A stretch of 6,170 bases of DNA, taken from the NCBI GenBank assembly GCA_002715785.1, contig PBAA01000037.1:22961-29130 (forward strand), given 5' to 3'. This DNA is from Gammaproteobacteria bacterium (GTDB lineage: Bacteria; Pseudomonadota; Gammaproteobacteria; Pseudomonadales; Azotimanducaceae). The notes beneath the pieces were generated by a model. The model did not search any database, was not told the DNA's origin, and saw only the letters and a program-made list of their open reading frames with translations. Below are positions 1 to 5,933 of the stretch, one piece after another. Within the stretch, counting starts at the first letter, position 1. The number at the start of each line of letters is the position of its first letter. Made by a program: the position numbers and the translations under genes.

Positions 1-792
1 ATTGGGTGTGCCGCGTATCGCGGCTACTTCACGGTCGAGGGAGCTTCAGGAGAAGCCGAACGGTTACGGCGCCGAGGATACGACGTGTATGTCGGTGGGG
101 TTGCTGCGTATTCGACACTGGGTTGGTTTGACGATCCGCTGTTGTCGACCTTCCTCGACTGGCCCGTCGAGCGATTGGCCGAACTACTTTTCCATGAATT
201 GGCACACGTTGCCGTATACGTAACAGGGGATTCTGCATTTAACGAGGCATACGCGTCGTTCGTGGGCGAACGAGGCGTAATGCATTGGTTGGAAGAACGT
301 GGTGGCGATGTTGAGGCGTTTCGGTTACGTCGCCGGGCGAGTGTTCGGCTCGACGATTACCTAATGGCGTGGCGCGAGCGCCTTGGCCAGCTATACGCCG
401 GAGGGGAATCCCGCCCGATAAAAATCGAGCTTAAGGATTGGGCCATGCTGGAGATTGGTCGATGCTATCGCCGTCATCGCAGACTGCTTGGTGCGGGTCG
501 ATTCGACGACTACATGGAGGAGCCTTTTAATAACGCGCGACTTGCCCAGATATCTACGTATCGACGTTGGCTACCTGCTTTCGAGGCGTTGTTCCTGGCC
601 GGGGAAGAAGACTGGAAGACCTTCCACGCTGAAGTGCTTTCTCTGAGCGAATTGCCCCGAGACGCGCGCAACGGATTTTTATTACGTTTAAGCGAGAAGA
701 AAGAAGCAAAGACTCGAGATGACCAACGTGCCGAGGAGATTGAGTGCGAGCCCTTCTTTGACCATTCGATCGACGCCGAAGCGACCGGTTGA
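1..792 (+). CDS. Putative zinc aminopeptidase (COG4324 / Aminopep family), 5' end missing
   Basis: The reading frame is open from base 1, so the gene begins outside the window; 263 C-terminal residues are visible, whereas the family usually has about 350-400. The ATG at 85 is internal, because the codons before it already encode family sequence (GCAAYRGYF, then RRRGYDVYVGGVAAYSTLG). The zinc site is the HELAH motif at visible residues 65-69 (bases 193-207). It is followed by FNEAYASFVGERG, in which the Glu of NEA is the likely third metal ligand. This arrangement is typical of gluzincin peptidases that remove N-terminal residues from peptides. Family members often carry an N-terminal lipoprotein or secretion signal; that part is not visible here, so location is unknown. 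The last 34 residues lie antisense to the 3' end of the convergent transporter gene, are highly charged and look like a non-family extension. Family assignment is from recognised motifs; the peptide substrate is unknown. Confidence 0.88.
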   Translation: MGCAAYRGYFTVEGASGEAERLRRRGYDVYVGGVAAYSTLGWFDDPLLSTFLDWPVERLAELLFHELAHVAVYVTGDSAFNEAYASFVGERGVMHWLEERGGDVEAFRLRRRASVRLDDYLMAWRERLGQLYAGGESRPIKIELKDWAMLEIGRCYRRHRRLLGAGRFDDYMEEPFNNARLAQISTYRRWLPAFEALFLAGEEDWKTFHAEVLSLSELPRDARNGFLLRLSEKKEAKTRDDQRAEEIECEPFFDHSIDAEATG

Positions 793-2067
793 AAACACCA
801 CCAAGTTGGGAGCGGTTGCGACCGGTAACATAAAGGCGCAACTAGCGCTCATTGCTGCGGGAACCATTAGCAGTCGTGGATCCATCCCAACAGCGATGGC
901 AGCGGCGGCAAGTATCGGCATCAATAGCAGAGTAGTAGCCGTATTACTCGTCATTTCAGTCATGAACGTCACGCAAAGGCAGATCACGACGAGGATCGCG
1001 AGTGGGTGCCAAATGGATACGACGGACACCGCTTGACCCAAAGATTCGCTCAGACCCGATTCGCCGAATGCTTTAGCGATTGCAATGCCGCCGCCAAATA
1101 GGATCAGCAGACCCCATTCAATTTTTTTTGCGGTGTCCCAATCAAGCAATTTCTTGCCTTCGCCGTCGGGAACCAGAAACATAATGATTACGGCGGTCAG
1201 AGCGACCATCGAATCGTTCGTGGCGCTCAAGGAAAATAAGGCGGACCAACCGCCGAAAGGCTCGCTGCGAGTAATCCAAGCCAACGCCGTAAGTGCGAAA
1301 ACGCACATGACTCTTCGTTCCGCGGTTTTCCAGTTGCCGACTTCAGGCAAGTCAACGCCGCCGCTGTATTGTAGATTCCGGGTAAGCCAAAGACCGACGA
1401 TGGGCAACAAGACGAGCACCACTGGGATGCCCCACGTCATCCAGGTCAAAAAAGAAATGTCCACCCCGACTTTCTCACTATAGATTGCCATGAAGGCGAC
1501 GTTGGGGGGCGTTCCGATGGGTGTACCAATGCCGCCGACGCTCGCGGCGTACGCGATGCCGAGTAACAGGGGCACGGGTAGGGCAGGGTCGCGGGCCTTT
1601 TCGATCACTGCCAGTGCGACTGGTAGAAGCATGAGCGTGGTCGCCGTATTGGAAATCCACATTGAAAGCAGAGCCGAAGCTGCCATGAACCCAAACACGA
1701 GACGACGGCTGCTGGTACCGCCGAATGCGCGTACCATGGTCAGAGCGACTCGTAAATGCGCTCCGCTTTTTTCCATTGCCGTGGATAGAATGAACCCGCC
1801 CAGTAGCAACAACACCAGATAATGTCCATAAGCGGCCGAGGCTTGTTCCATGGAGAGGACGCCGAACATGGGCAATGCAACAAGGGGAATGAGCGACGTG
1901 ACGGGTATGGGGATGGGTGCAAATATCCACCAAACCACACAGACGATGGCGACACTCAATGTGATAGCCGCATCCCAAGAGAACCCGCTCGTAAGAAGTA
2001 AGAAACCAGCGGTGAATGCCAGGATTGGACCGAGCCAAAGCGATCGGGATGTGAGGGAAGAATTCAT
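688..2067 (-). CDS. SLC13/DASS family anion (dicarboxylate or sulfate) transporter
   Basis: This 459-residue, very hydrophobic inner-membrane protein has the length and plan of sodium-coupled divalent-anion symporters such as VcINDY (about 460 residues). Both repeated Ser-Asn-Thr motifs that form the substrate and sodium sites are present: ISNTATT at residues 138-144 and TSNTATT at 373-379. Each repeat half also has its partner loop, GTPPN at 185-189 and ATAPN at 417-421. Residues 408-424 (ASCAFMLPVATAPNLVV) fit the sodium:sulfate symporter signature as I recall it. Known family substrates are succinate, malate, citrate or sulfate; the sequence does not show which applies, so no gene symbol is given. 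The start at 2067 is the only reasonable one, since an in-frame stop lies 4 codons upstream, but no clear ribosome binding site precedes it. The C-terminal helix (LGTLVISSLCFFLLA) looks family-typical and is encoded opposite the aminopeptidase 3' end. Confidence 0.95.
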   Translation of the reverse strand: MNSSLTSRSLWLGPILAFTAGFLLLTSGFSWDAAITLSVAIVCVVWWIFAPIPIPVTSLIPLVALPMFGVLSMEQASAAYGHYLVLLLLGGFILSTAMEKSGAHLRVALTMVRAFGGTSSRRLVFGFMAASALLSMWISNTATTLMLLPVALAVIEKARDPALPVPLLLGIAYAASVGGIGTPIGTPPNVAFMAIYSEKVGVDISFLTWMTWGIPVVLVLLPIVGLWLTRNLQYSGGVDLPEVGNWKTAERRVMCVFALTALAWITRSEPFGGWSALFSLSATNDSMVALTAVIIMFLVPDGEGKKLLDWDTAKKIEWGLLILFGGGIAIAKAFGESGLSESLGQAVSVVSIWHPLAILVVICLCVTFMTEMTSNTATTLLLMPILAAAAIAVGMDPRLLMVPAAMSASCAFMLPVATAPNLVVFSTGRFGVDRMVKEGLALNLLGTLVISSLCFFLLA

Positions 2068-2101
2068 GCGTAGCGATCAAGATTGCCGGATCCGATAGCG
2101 G
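2068..2101. promoter_or_regulatory. 34-bp divergent intergenic region between transporter and sbcB
   Basis: The transporter and sbcB start codons point away from each other with 34 bp between them. This is too short for two separate promoters, so at least one promoter must lie inside the opposing coding sequence. I found no convincing -35/-10 pair and no strong Shine-Dalgarno sequence for either gene (only a weak AGCGG directly before the sbcB ATG). An 8-bp palindrome, CGGATCCG, sits at 2087-2094; it is too short to call an operator. Confidence 0.35.
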
Positions 2102-3550
2102 ATGGAAAGCTCGACAGAGAGTTTCTACTGGTATGACTTGGAAACCACCGGGATCGATACGCAACGCGATCGGATCGTTCAGTTTGCGGGTCTTCGTACC
2201 GACCTAAACCTAAATCCCATCGAAGAGCCTTTCGTGACCTACGTGCGATTAGCTCCCGAAATATTGCCAAGCATCGAAGCGTCTTTAATCACCGGGATCA
2301 CTCCGGCACGAACGGAACATGGAAGGAGCGAGTGGCAAGCACTGAGCGAAATTAATGAACGTTTATCCGTGGCGGGGACTTGTGTAACAGGGTTCAACAA
2401 TATTCGTTTTGACGATGAGTTCATCCGCTACGGTTTTTATCGCAACCTCATCGATCCGTATGGACGCGAGTGGCGCGATGGCAATTCTCGGTGGGACCTA
2501 ATCGACCTCGTACGTGCTTCAGGAGCGTTGCGTCCGGATGGTCTGGAATGGCCGTTGCGGGACGGTACGCCGGTCTTTTCGCTTGAGCAAATGGCCAGGG
2601 CGAACAATCTCCAGCACGAAAATGCACACGATGCGCTGGCCGACGTCGAGGCGACGGTGGCGTTAGCCCGGGTAATTAAGTCGTGCCAACCTGAGCTCTA
2701 CACCTATGCCCTGTCGCTGCGTCAAAAAACGACCCTCGGGACACTACTATTACCTGTGGGTGAACGAATTTGTGTGCATGTGTCGGGGATTTATCCAAAC
2801 AGCGGTTATTGTCTGACGCCCATCGTTTCGGTTGCTCGCCACCCCATCATCGATAATCGAGTTATCGCCGTCGATCTGGCTGGCGACATCGATTTTATCT
2901 GTGAGAGCTCGGTGCAAGAAATCCGAAATGCGGTATTTATGCCTGCAGCGCAACGTGGACGCGCGGTGACTCGGCCACCTCTTGTCACCGTGGCATTCAA
3001 CCAATGTCCTTTCGTCGCACCGATTTCTGTCGTTCGAAAGGCGGATGCGGATCGTTTGCACATTGATTTGGAAAGAATACAGCGCGCGCAAGAAACGTTG
3101 GCCAACTGCCCCGATCTGGCGGAGCGCGTCGCTTCCGTGTACGAGGAGGGGGAGCATGATCCGCCGAACGATCCCGAATACGCGTTATACGATGGCTTCA
3201 TTAATGATGCGGACAGACGCACGAGCGAACGTTTGCAAGATGCTTTGCGAAATGGAAATGCATGGATGAATGAAGAATTTATGGACCCCAGACTAGCTAC
3301 GTTATCGCAGCGTTTGAAAGCACGCGTCCGGCCGGAAGAAATGGACGCGGACGAACGTCGGGCACACGTAGAATTTGTTCGACAACGTCTCGCAGATGGA
3401 GATAACGGACTCGACGCGTTCCTGCGTGAACTTCAAATTTGGCAACAGAAAGACAGCCTGGAGGCGCGAGACCGCGAGGTTGTAGAGGCGCTGATAGGCC
3501 ATGCGGAAAAACTTCGAACACAATTTGTTACGAACGCGTCGATTGAATGA
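2102..3550 (+). CDS. sbcB: Exodeoxyribonuclease I (3'-5' single-strand DNA exonuclease)
   Basis: Exonuclease I degrades single-stranded DNA from the 3' end in recombination, mismatch repair and single-strand clean-up in the cytoplasm, and in known cases is stimulated by SSB. The 482-residue product is close to the E. coli enzyme (475). The N-terminal DEDDh nuclease domain (about 1-195) is intact: DLETTG with metal ligands D12 and E14, GFNNIRFDDEF at 97-107 with the third acidic ligand (D104 or D105), and HDALADVEATV at 176-186 with catalytic H176 and D181. These match the E. coli DYETFG, YNNVRFDDE and HDAMADV segments. An SH3-like region (about 200-350) and a helical C-terminal domain rich in acidic and arginine residues follow, as expected. 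ATG 2102 is the first in-frame start after a TAG at 2096. I see no missing residues or frameshift. It stands alone functionally; the neighbours are not repair genes. Confidence 0.96.
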   Translation: MESSTESFYWYDLETTGIDTQRDRIVQFAGLRTDLNLNPIEEPFVTYVRLAPEILPSIEASLITGITPARTEHGRSEWQALSEINERLSVAGTCVTGFNNIRFDDEFIRYGFYRNLIDPYGREWRDGNSRWDLIDLVRASGALRPDGLEWPLRDGTPVFSLEQMARANNLQHENAHDALADVEATVALARVIKSCQPELYTYALSLRQKTTLGTLLLPVGERICVHVSGIYPNSGYCLTPIVSVARHPIIDNRVIAVDLAGDIDFICESSVQEIRNAVFMPAAQRGRAVTRPPLVTVAFNQCPFVAPISVVRKADADRLHIDLERIQRAQETLANCPDLAERVASVYEEGEHDPPNDPEYALYDGFINDADRRTSERLQDALRNGNAWMNEEFMDPRLATLSQRLKARVRPEEMDADERRAHVEFVRQRLADGDNGLDAFLRELQIWQQKDSLEARDREVVEALIGHAEKLRTQFVTNASIE

Positions 3551-3728
3551 CCGTGTTCGGCCAGACGCTGTTGGCAAGCAGGTTGGATGGCGAGTGGGTA
3601 ATTCGGCATGTCTCCCGCAAGCTCCTATACGTCAAAAAACCACTGTGACCGGTGAAAGTAGATCCAGAAGCTACTTGTCGCAATTGATTAATGTTGTGGT
3701 TCCTTTGAATGAAGGGGTTTTGAGCGCC

Positions 3729-3756
3729 TTGAACGCATGTCCATACGACGTATTCT
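3729..3756 (+). promoter_or_regulatory. Weak sigma70-like promoter candidate upstream of the methyltransferase
   Basis: TTGAAC at 3729-3734 and TATTCT at 3751-3756 are separated by 16 bp. Each matches 4 of 6 consensus bases. The pair lies about 130 bp before the methyltransferase start and would also place the ATG of the small ORF at 3737 upstream of the transcript start. Such matches are common by chance, so this is only a candidate. Confidence 0.2.
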
Positions 3757-3895
3757 TGAGGTTCTCGAGCGGCCGCGATGTGGCGCCTCATGGAGGAACA
3801 TCAACCACTGGCTCAAAATAGTTACGCTGTCCGGGATGGCGCTTGGTCTGATAGGTTTAGGCTTCACGATAGAGGAATCCACGCATGGAAATTAA
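3737..3895 (+). CDS. Possible small membrane peptide (52 aa), overlapping the methyltransferase start
   Basis: The frame encodes a basic N-terminus (MSIRRILEVLERPR), then a hydrophobic stretch of about 19 residues (KIVTLSGMALGLIGLGFTI, residues 27-45) and a short polar tail (EESTHGN). That layout fits a single-pass membrane peptide. Its stop lies 11 bp inside the methyltransferase gene (a 3885-3895 overlap), an arrangement often seen with translational coupling. Against it: there is no good ribosome binding site at the ATG, the frame is short, and I recognise no family. It might instead be a remnant of a decayed gene or a chance ORF. No function is proposed. Confidence 0.25.
   Translation: MSIRRILEVLERPRCGASWRNINHWLKIVTLSGMALGLIGLGFTIEESTHGN
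3871..3876 (+). promoter_or_regulatory. Ribosome binding site of the methyltransferase gene
   Basis: AGAGGA lies 8 bases before the ATG at 3885, a good Shine-Dalgarno match at normal spacing. It supports 3885 as the start rather than the in-frame ATG at 3915, which would still leave a hydrophobic N-terminus. Confidence 0.6.
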
Positions 3896-4631
3896 TCGAT
3901 TGTCGACGGTCAAGATGGCGTCGTTGGGGTTGTTGGCCTTGGCTGTGTTCGGGCAGGCGGATGTTGGCACCAATATCCGTGATGCAGCCCGGCCGGAAGC
4001 AGATACCGTCCGCGACGCTGGACGCAAGCCGATAAAAGTCCTCCATTTTCTTGGACTTCAAGAAGGTGCCGTCGTGATGGATGTGATGGCATCGAGCGGT
4101 TACTACACGGAAGTCTTGGCGCATGCGGTTGGAAGCCAAGGGACCGTCTACGCACAAAACTCGCCGATGATGTTGAAGTACAGGGATGGCTTCTACGACA
4201 AGGCCCTGACCCAGCGGCTGAAGGACGGGCGTCTTGCAAACGTGGTCCGACTCGACCGAGATATGACTGATTTAGGAATTCCGTTGGCTAGCGTGGATTT
4301 AGCGATAACAGCGCTGAACTTCCACGACATATATAACAGTGCTGGCGAGGACGCAGCTTTGCAGTTCATGTCCCAGGTTTATGGGGCATTGAAGCCGGGT
4401 GGAGTGTTCGGCGTGATCGACCACGTTGGTAATCCGGACGGCGATAACAACCGCCTCCATCGAATGGATGAGACGGTGATGCGTGCTCTGATCGCGCGGT
4501 CAGAGTTTCAACTCGATGAACCGGGGAATTTTCTGCGAAATCCGAAGGATGATCACACGGGGGGTGTGTTCGCACCGGATCTGCGGGGCAACACAGATCG
4601 TTTTCTGTTTCGTCTCAGGAAACCCGAGTAA
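3885..4631 (+). CDS. Predicted SAM-dependent methyltransferase (COG4798 type) with signal-peptide-like N-terminus
   Basis: This 248-residue protein has a class I methyltransferase fold pattern. Motif I is VVMDVMASSGYYTEVLA (63-79) with D66; its glycine-rich loop is reduced to MASSG, as I recall is usual in this family. LNFHDIYN (144-151) is the family hallmark in the motif IV region. LKPGGVFGVIDH (169-180), LHRMDE and FLRNPKDDHTGGVF (216-229) follow, ending in the typical RGNTDRFLFRLRKP. The substrate is unknown. The N-terminus (basic residues R5 and K10, hydrophobic 11-22, then GQA before D26) looks like a Sec signal peptide, so the protein may be exported although its cofactor SAM is cytoplasmic. 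It is the first of three closely spaced + strand genes, 29 bp before the GST start. Family assignment is strong; function and location are inference. Confidence 0.92.
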   Translation: MEINRLSTVKMASLGLLALAVFGQADVGTNIRDAARPEADTVRDAGRKPIKVLHFLGLQEGAVVMDVMASSGYYTEVLAHAVGSQGTVYAQNSPMMLKYRDGFYDKALTQRLKDGRLANVVRLDRDMTDLGIPLASVDLAITALNFHDIYNSAGEDAALQFMSQVYGALKPGGVFGVIDHVGNPDGDNNRLHRMDETVMRALIARSEFQLDEPGNFLRNPKDDHTGGVFAPDLRGNTDRFLFRLRKPE

Positions 4632-4640
4632 AGTGATCGT

Positions 4641-4650
4641 GGAGGGAGGT
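4641..4650 (+). promoter_or_regulatory. Double Shine-Dalgarno that fixes the GST start
   Basis: GGAGG (4641-4645) and GGAGGT (4645-4650) overlap. The second lies 10 bases before the ATG at 4661. The longer-frame GTG at 4649 lies inside this site and cannot use it, so 4661 is the better start. The first copy is 7 bases before another ATG at 4653 that opens a 3-codon ORF ending in TGA across the GST ATG. Confidence 0.65.
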
Positions 4651-4660
4651 GTATGTCGCA

Positions 4661-5284
4661 ATGAGTATTGATCTTTATACCTTTGCTACGCCGAACGGTC
4701 GGAAGGTCTCCATTGCTTTGGAGGAGCTTGGACTGCCATATAACGTGCATCCGGTGCATATCGGCCGGGATGAGCAATTTGCACCGGACTTCTTGCGAAT
4801 CAGCCCGAACAACAAGATTCCCGCCATCGTCGATTCTGAGAACGGTCGTACCATGATGGAGTCGGGTGCGATCCTGCTATATCTGAGCGACAAAACAGGC
4901 CAGCTCGCGGGCGATGATCCATGGGTGACCATGGAGTGGCTGATGCTTCAGATGGCCAGTGTCGGGCCGATGCTTGGCCAAGCGAATCATTTTTTGCACT
5001 TCAACGCTGGTAGGTCAGAGTATGCGGAAACGAGGTATGCGGACGAAGCAAGACGCTTGTACGGTGTTCTCGACCGGCGCTTGGGCGAGACCACCTACCT
5101 TGCTGGGAGCTATAGCATTGCCGATATCGCGACGTGGCCATGGATCGCGCGTTGGCCTTGGCATCGCGTTGATTGGAACGAATTGCCGAATTTGCAACGG
5201 TGGTATACCGAGATCGCGAAACGCCCAGCGGTCATCGCGGGTTGGGATGTCCCGGTCGCCACCGGGGATATTCCAATACCGTGA
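4661..5284 (+). CDS. yfcG: Glutathione S-transferase, YfcG/Nu-class disulfide-reductase type
   Basis: The product is 207 residues, near the 215 of E. coli YfcG, a glutathione-dependent disulfide-bond reductase of the cytoplasm. The thioredoxin-like N-terminal domain (about 1-80) has ATPNGRKVSIALEE (9-22), where T10 and N12 correspond to the glutathione-site Thr9 and Asn11 of YfcG. SPNNKIPAIVD (48-58), with the cis-proline of the fold, and the glutathione gamma-glutamyl site ESGAILLYL (67-75) follow. The helical C-terminal domain has VGPMLGQANHF (101-111) and the folding motif SIADIATWPW (152-161). All of these are hallmarks of the YfcG/YghU group rather than of classical detoxifying GSTs. The symbol is by similarity and could equally be a paralogue. 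The upstream methyltransferase ends 29 bp away and the VOC gene follows after 74 bp, so co-transcription is likely. Confidence 0.93.
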   Translation: MSIDLYTFATPNGRKVSIALEELGLPYNVHPVHIGRDEQFAPDFLRISPNNKIPAIVDSENGRTMMESGAILLYLSDKTGQLAGDDPWVTMEWLMLQMASVGPMLGQANHFLHFNAGRSEYAETRYADEARRLYGVLDRRLGETTYLAGSYSIADIATWPWIARWPWHRVDWNELPNLQRWYTEIAKRPAVIAGWDVPVATGDIPIP

Positions 5285-5341
5285 GCCCATGCGATACGAA
5301 GCCAATTCACACGTTGTCGAAAACGGTCAGGAGTACCTAAC

Positions 5342-5362
5342 ATGCTGGGAGTAATGCCGTGA
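5342..5362 (+). other. Six-codon ORF before the VOC gene, with its own ribosome binding site
   Basis: ATG at 5342 opens a frame of six sense codons (MLGVMP) ending in TGA at 5360-5362. The TGA overlaps the GTG start of the VOC gene as GTGA. CAGGAG at 5328-5333, 8 bases upstream, is a good Shine-Dalgarno for it. This could couple translation of the VOC gene to upstream ribosomes or be chance; the peptide itself has no recognisable meaning. Confidence 0.25.
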
Positions 5363-5907
5363 AACGTAACGTCGACATGCAGACACCGGTTAAGCCCGCG
5401 AAGTTCGCACACTTTGTATTACGGGTTCGCGACCTCGAGAAATCGGTCGATTGGTATGAAAAAGTTCTGGGCATGAAGATTGTCCACGACGCAGGTCATT
5501 TGGCATTCCTGACGTACGACGACGAGCATCATCGACTCGCATTAGTGAAGACGCCTGTCGAGACGGAAATCGTGCGAGGAAGCCCCGGTCTTGACCATGT
5601 CGCGTATACGCTGGCGACACTCGGGGAGTTATTAGGAACCTATGTTCGACTAAAGTCGTTGGATATTGAGCCGGTGTGGCCCGTCAACCATGGACTCACT
5701 ACGTCGCTCTACTATGAGGATCCCGATGGCAATCGAGTCGAGTTTCAAGTCGAGAACTTTGATTCGACCGAGGAGCTGAATGCGTTCATACGATCTTCAG
5801 CGTTCGCCGAGAACCCCATTGGGCTTGAGTTCGATCCGGATCGACTATTGCAACGTTATTGCGACGGAGATTCGCTGCAAGAGTTACGGGCGCAAGGCTC
5901 GGCATAA
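5359..5907 (+). CDS. Single-domain type I extradiol dioxygenase-like VOC (glyoxalase superfamily) protein
   Basis: The 182-residue product has one vicinal-oxygen-chelate module of two beta-alpha-beta units (about 14-130) plus a helical tail with NPIGLEFDPDRLLQRY (152-167), which I recall from proteins annotated as biphenyl-diol dioxygenases. Predicted metal ligands are H18, H80 and E128. Residues 109-128 fit the extradiol ring-cleavage signature: V-x-H, five residues, L-Y, two residues, D-P-x-G, three residues, E. Thus the second-sphere catalytic His (H111) and Tyr (Y118) of that enzyme class also appear present. Likely role: iron-dependent meta-cleavage of a catechol-like substrate in the cytoplasm, substrate unknown; a glyoxalase-like role cannot be excluded. 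The GTG at 5359 has GGGAG 7 bases upstream (5347-5351); the alternative ATG at 5377 has no ribosome binding site. It is the last gene of the probable methyltransferase-GST-VOC group. Confidence 0.92.
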   Translation: MKRNVDMQTPVKPAKFAHFVLRVRDLEKSVDWYEKVLGMKIVHDAGHLAFLTYDDEHHRLALVKTPVETEIVRGSPGLDHVAYTLATLGELLGTYVRLKSLDIEPVWPVNHGLTTSLYYEDPDGNRVEFQVENFDSTEELNAFIRSSAFAENPIGLEFDPDRLLQRYCDGDSLQELRAQGSA

Positions 5908-5933
5908 CTCACCCGTCGAACGACCGAGCGTTA

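Larger units (their letters stand above)
3551..3884. other. 334-bp stretch without a confident gene
   Basis: No ORF here resembles a known protein on either strand; the longer ones (about 3501-3821 + and 3528-3791 -) give low-complexity, arginine- or serine-rich translations typical of chance frames. Contents that can be named are a possible small ORF running into the methyltransferase start (3737-3895), a 33-codon ORF whose ATG overlaps the sbcB stop (3547-3648), a 6-bp inverted repeat (AAGTAG at 3656-3661, CTACTT at 3671-3676) without a T tract, and a weak promoter-like pair near 3729-3756. The stretch may be the regulatory region of the three downstream genes or the remains of a decayed gene. 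Confidence 0.5.

Noticed and set aside
85..792. ATG at 85 as the true start of the aminopeptidase
   Set aside because: The 28 codons before it are in frame and encode conserved family sequence, so the gene is truncated by the window edge.
1478..2164. 228-codon - strand ORF overlapping the transporter in another frame
   Set aside because: The translation is His/Arg/Ser-rich with no motifs, and it shadows a clearly real membrane-protein frame.
2750..3222. Two long - strand ORFs (135 and 138 codons) inside sbcB
   Set aside because: They are antisense to an intact sbcB coding region and have no recognisable domain.
3656..3676. Inverted repeat AAGTAG / CTACTT with a 9-base loop as an sbcB terminator
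   Set aside because: The stem is only 6 bp and AT-rich, and no run of T follows.
4649..5284. GTG at 4649 as the GST start
   Set aside because: It lies inside the Shine-Dalgarno sequence; ATG 4661 has correct spacing and aligns with the start of YfcG-type proteins.
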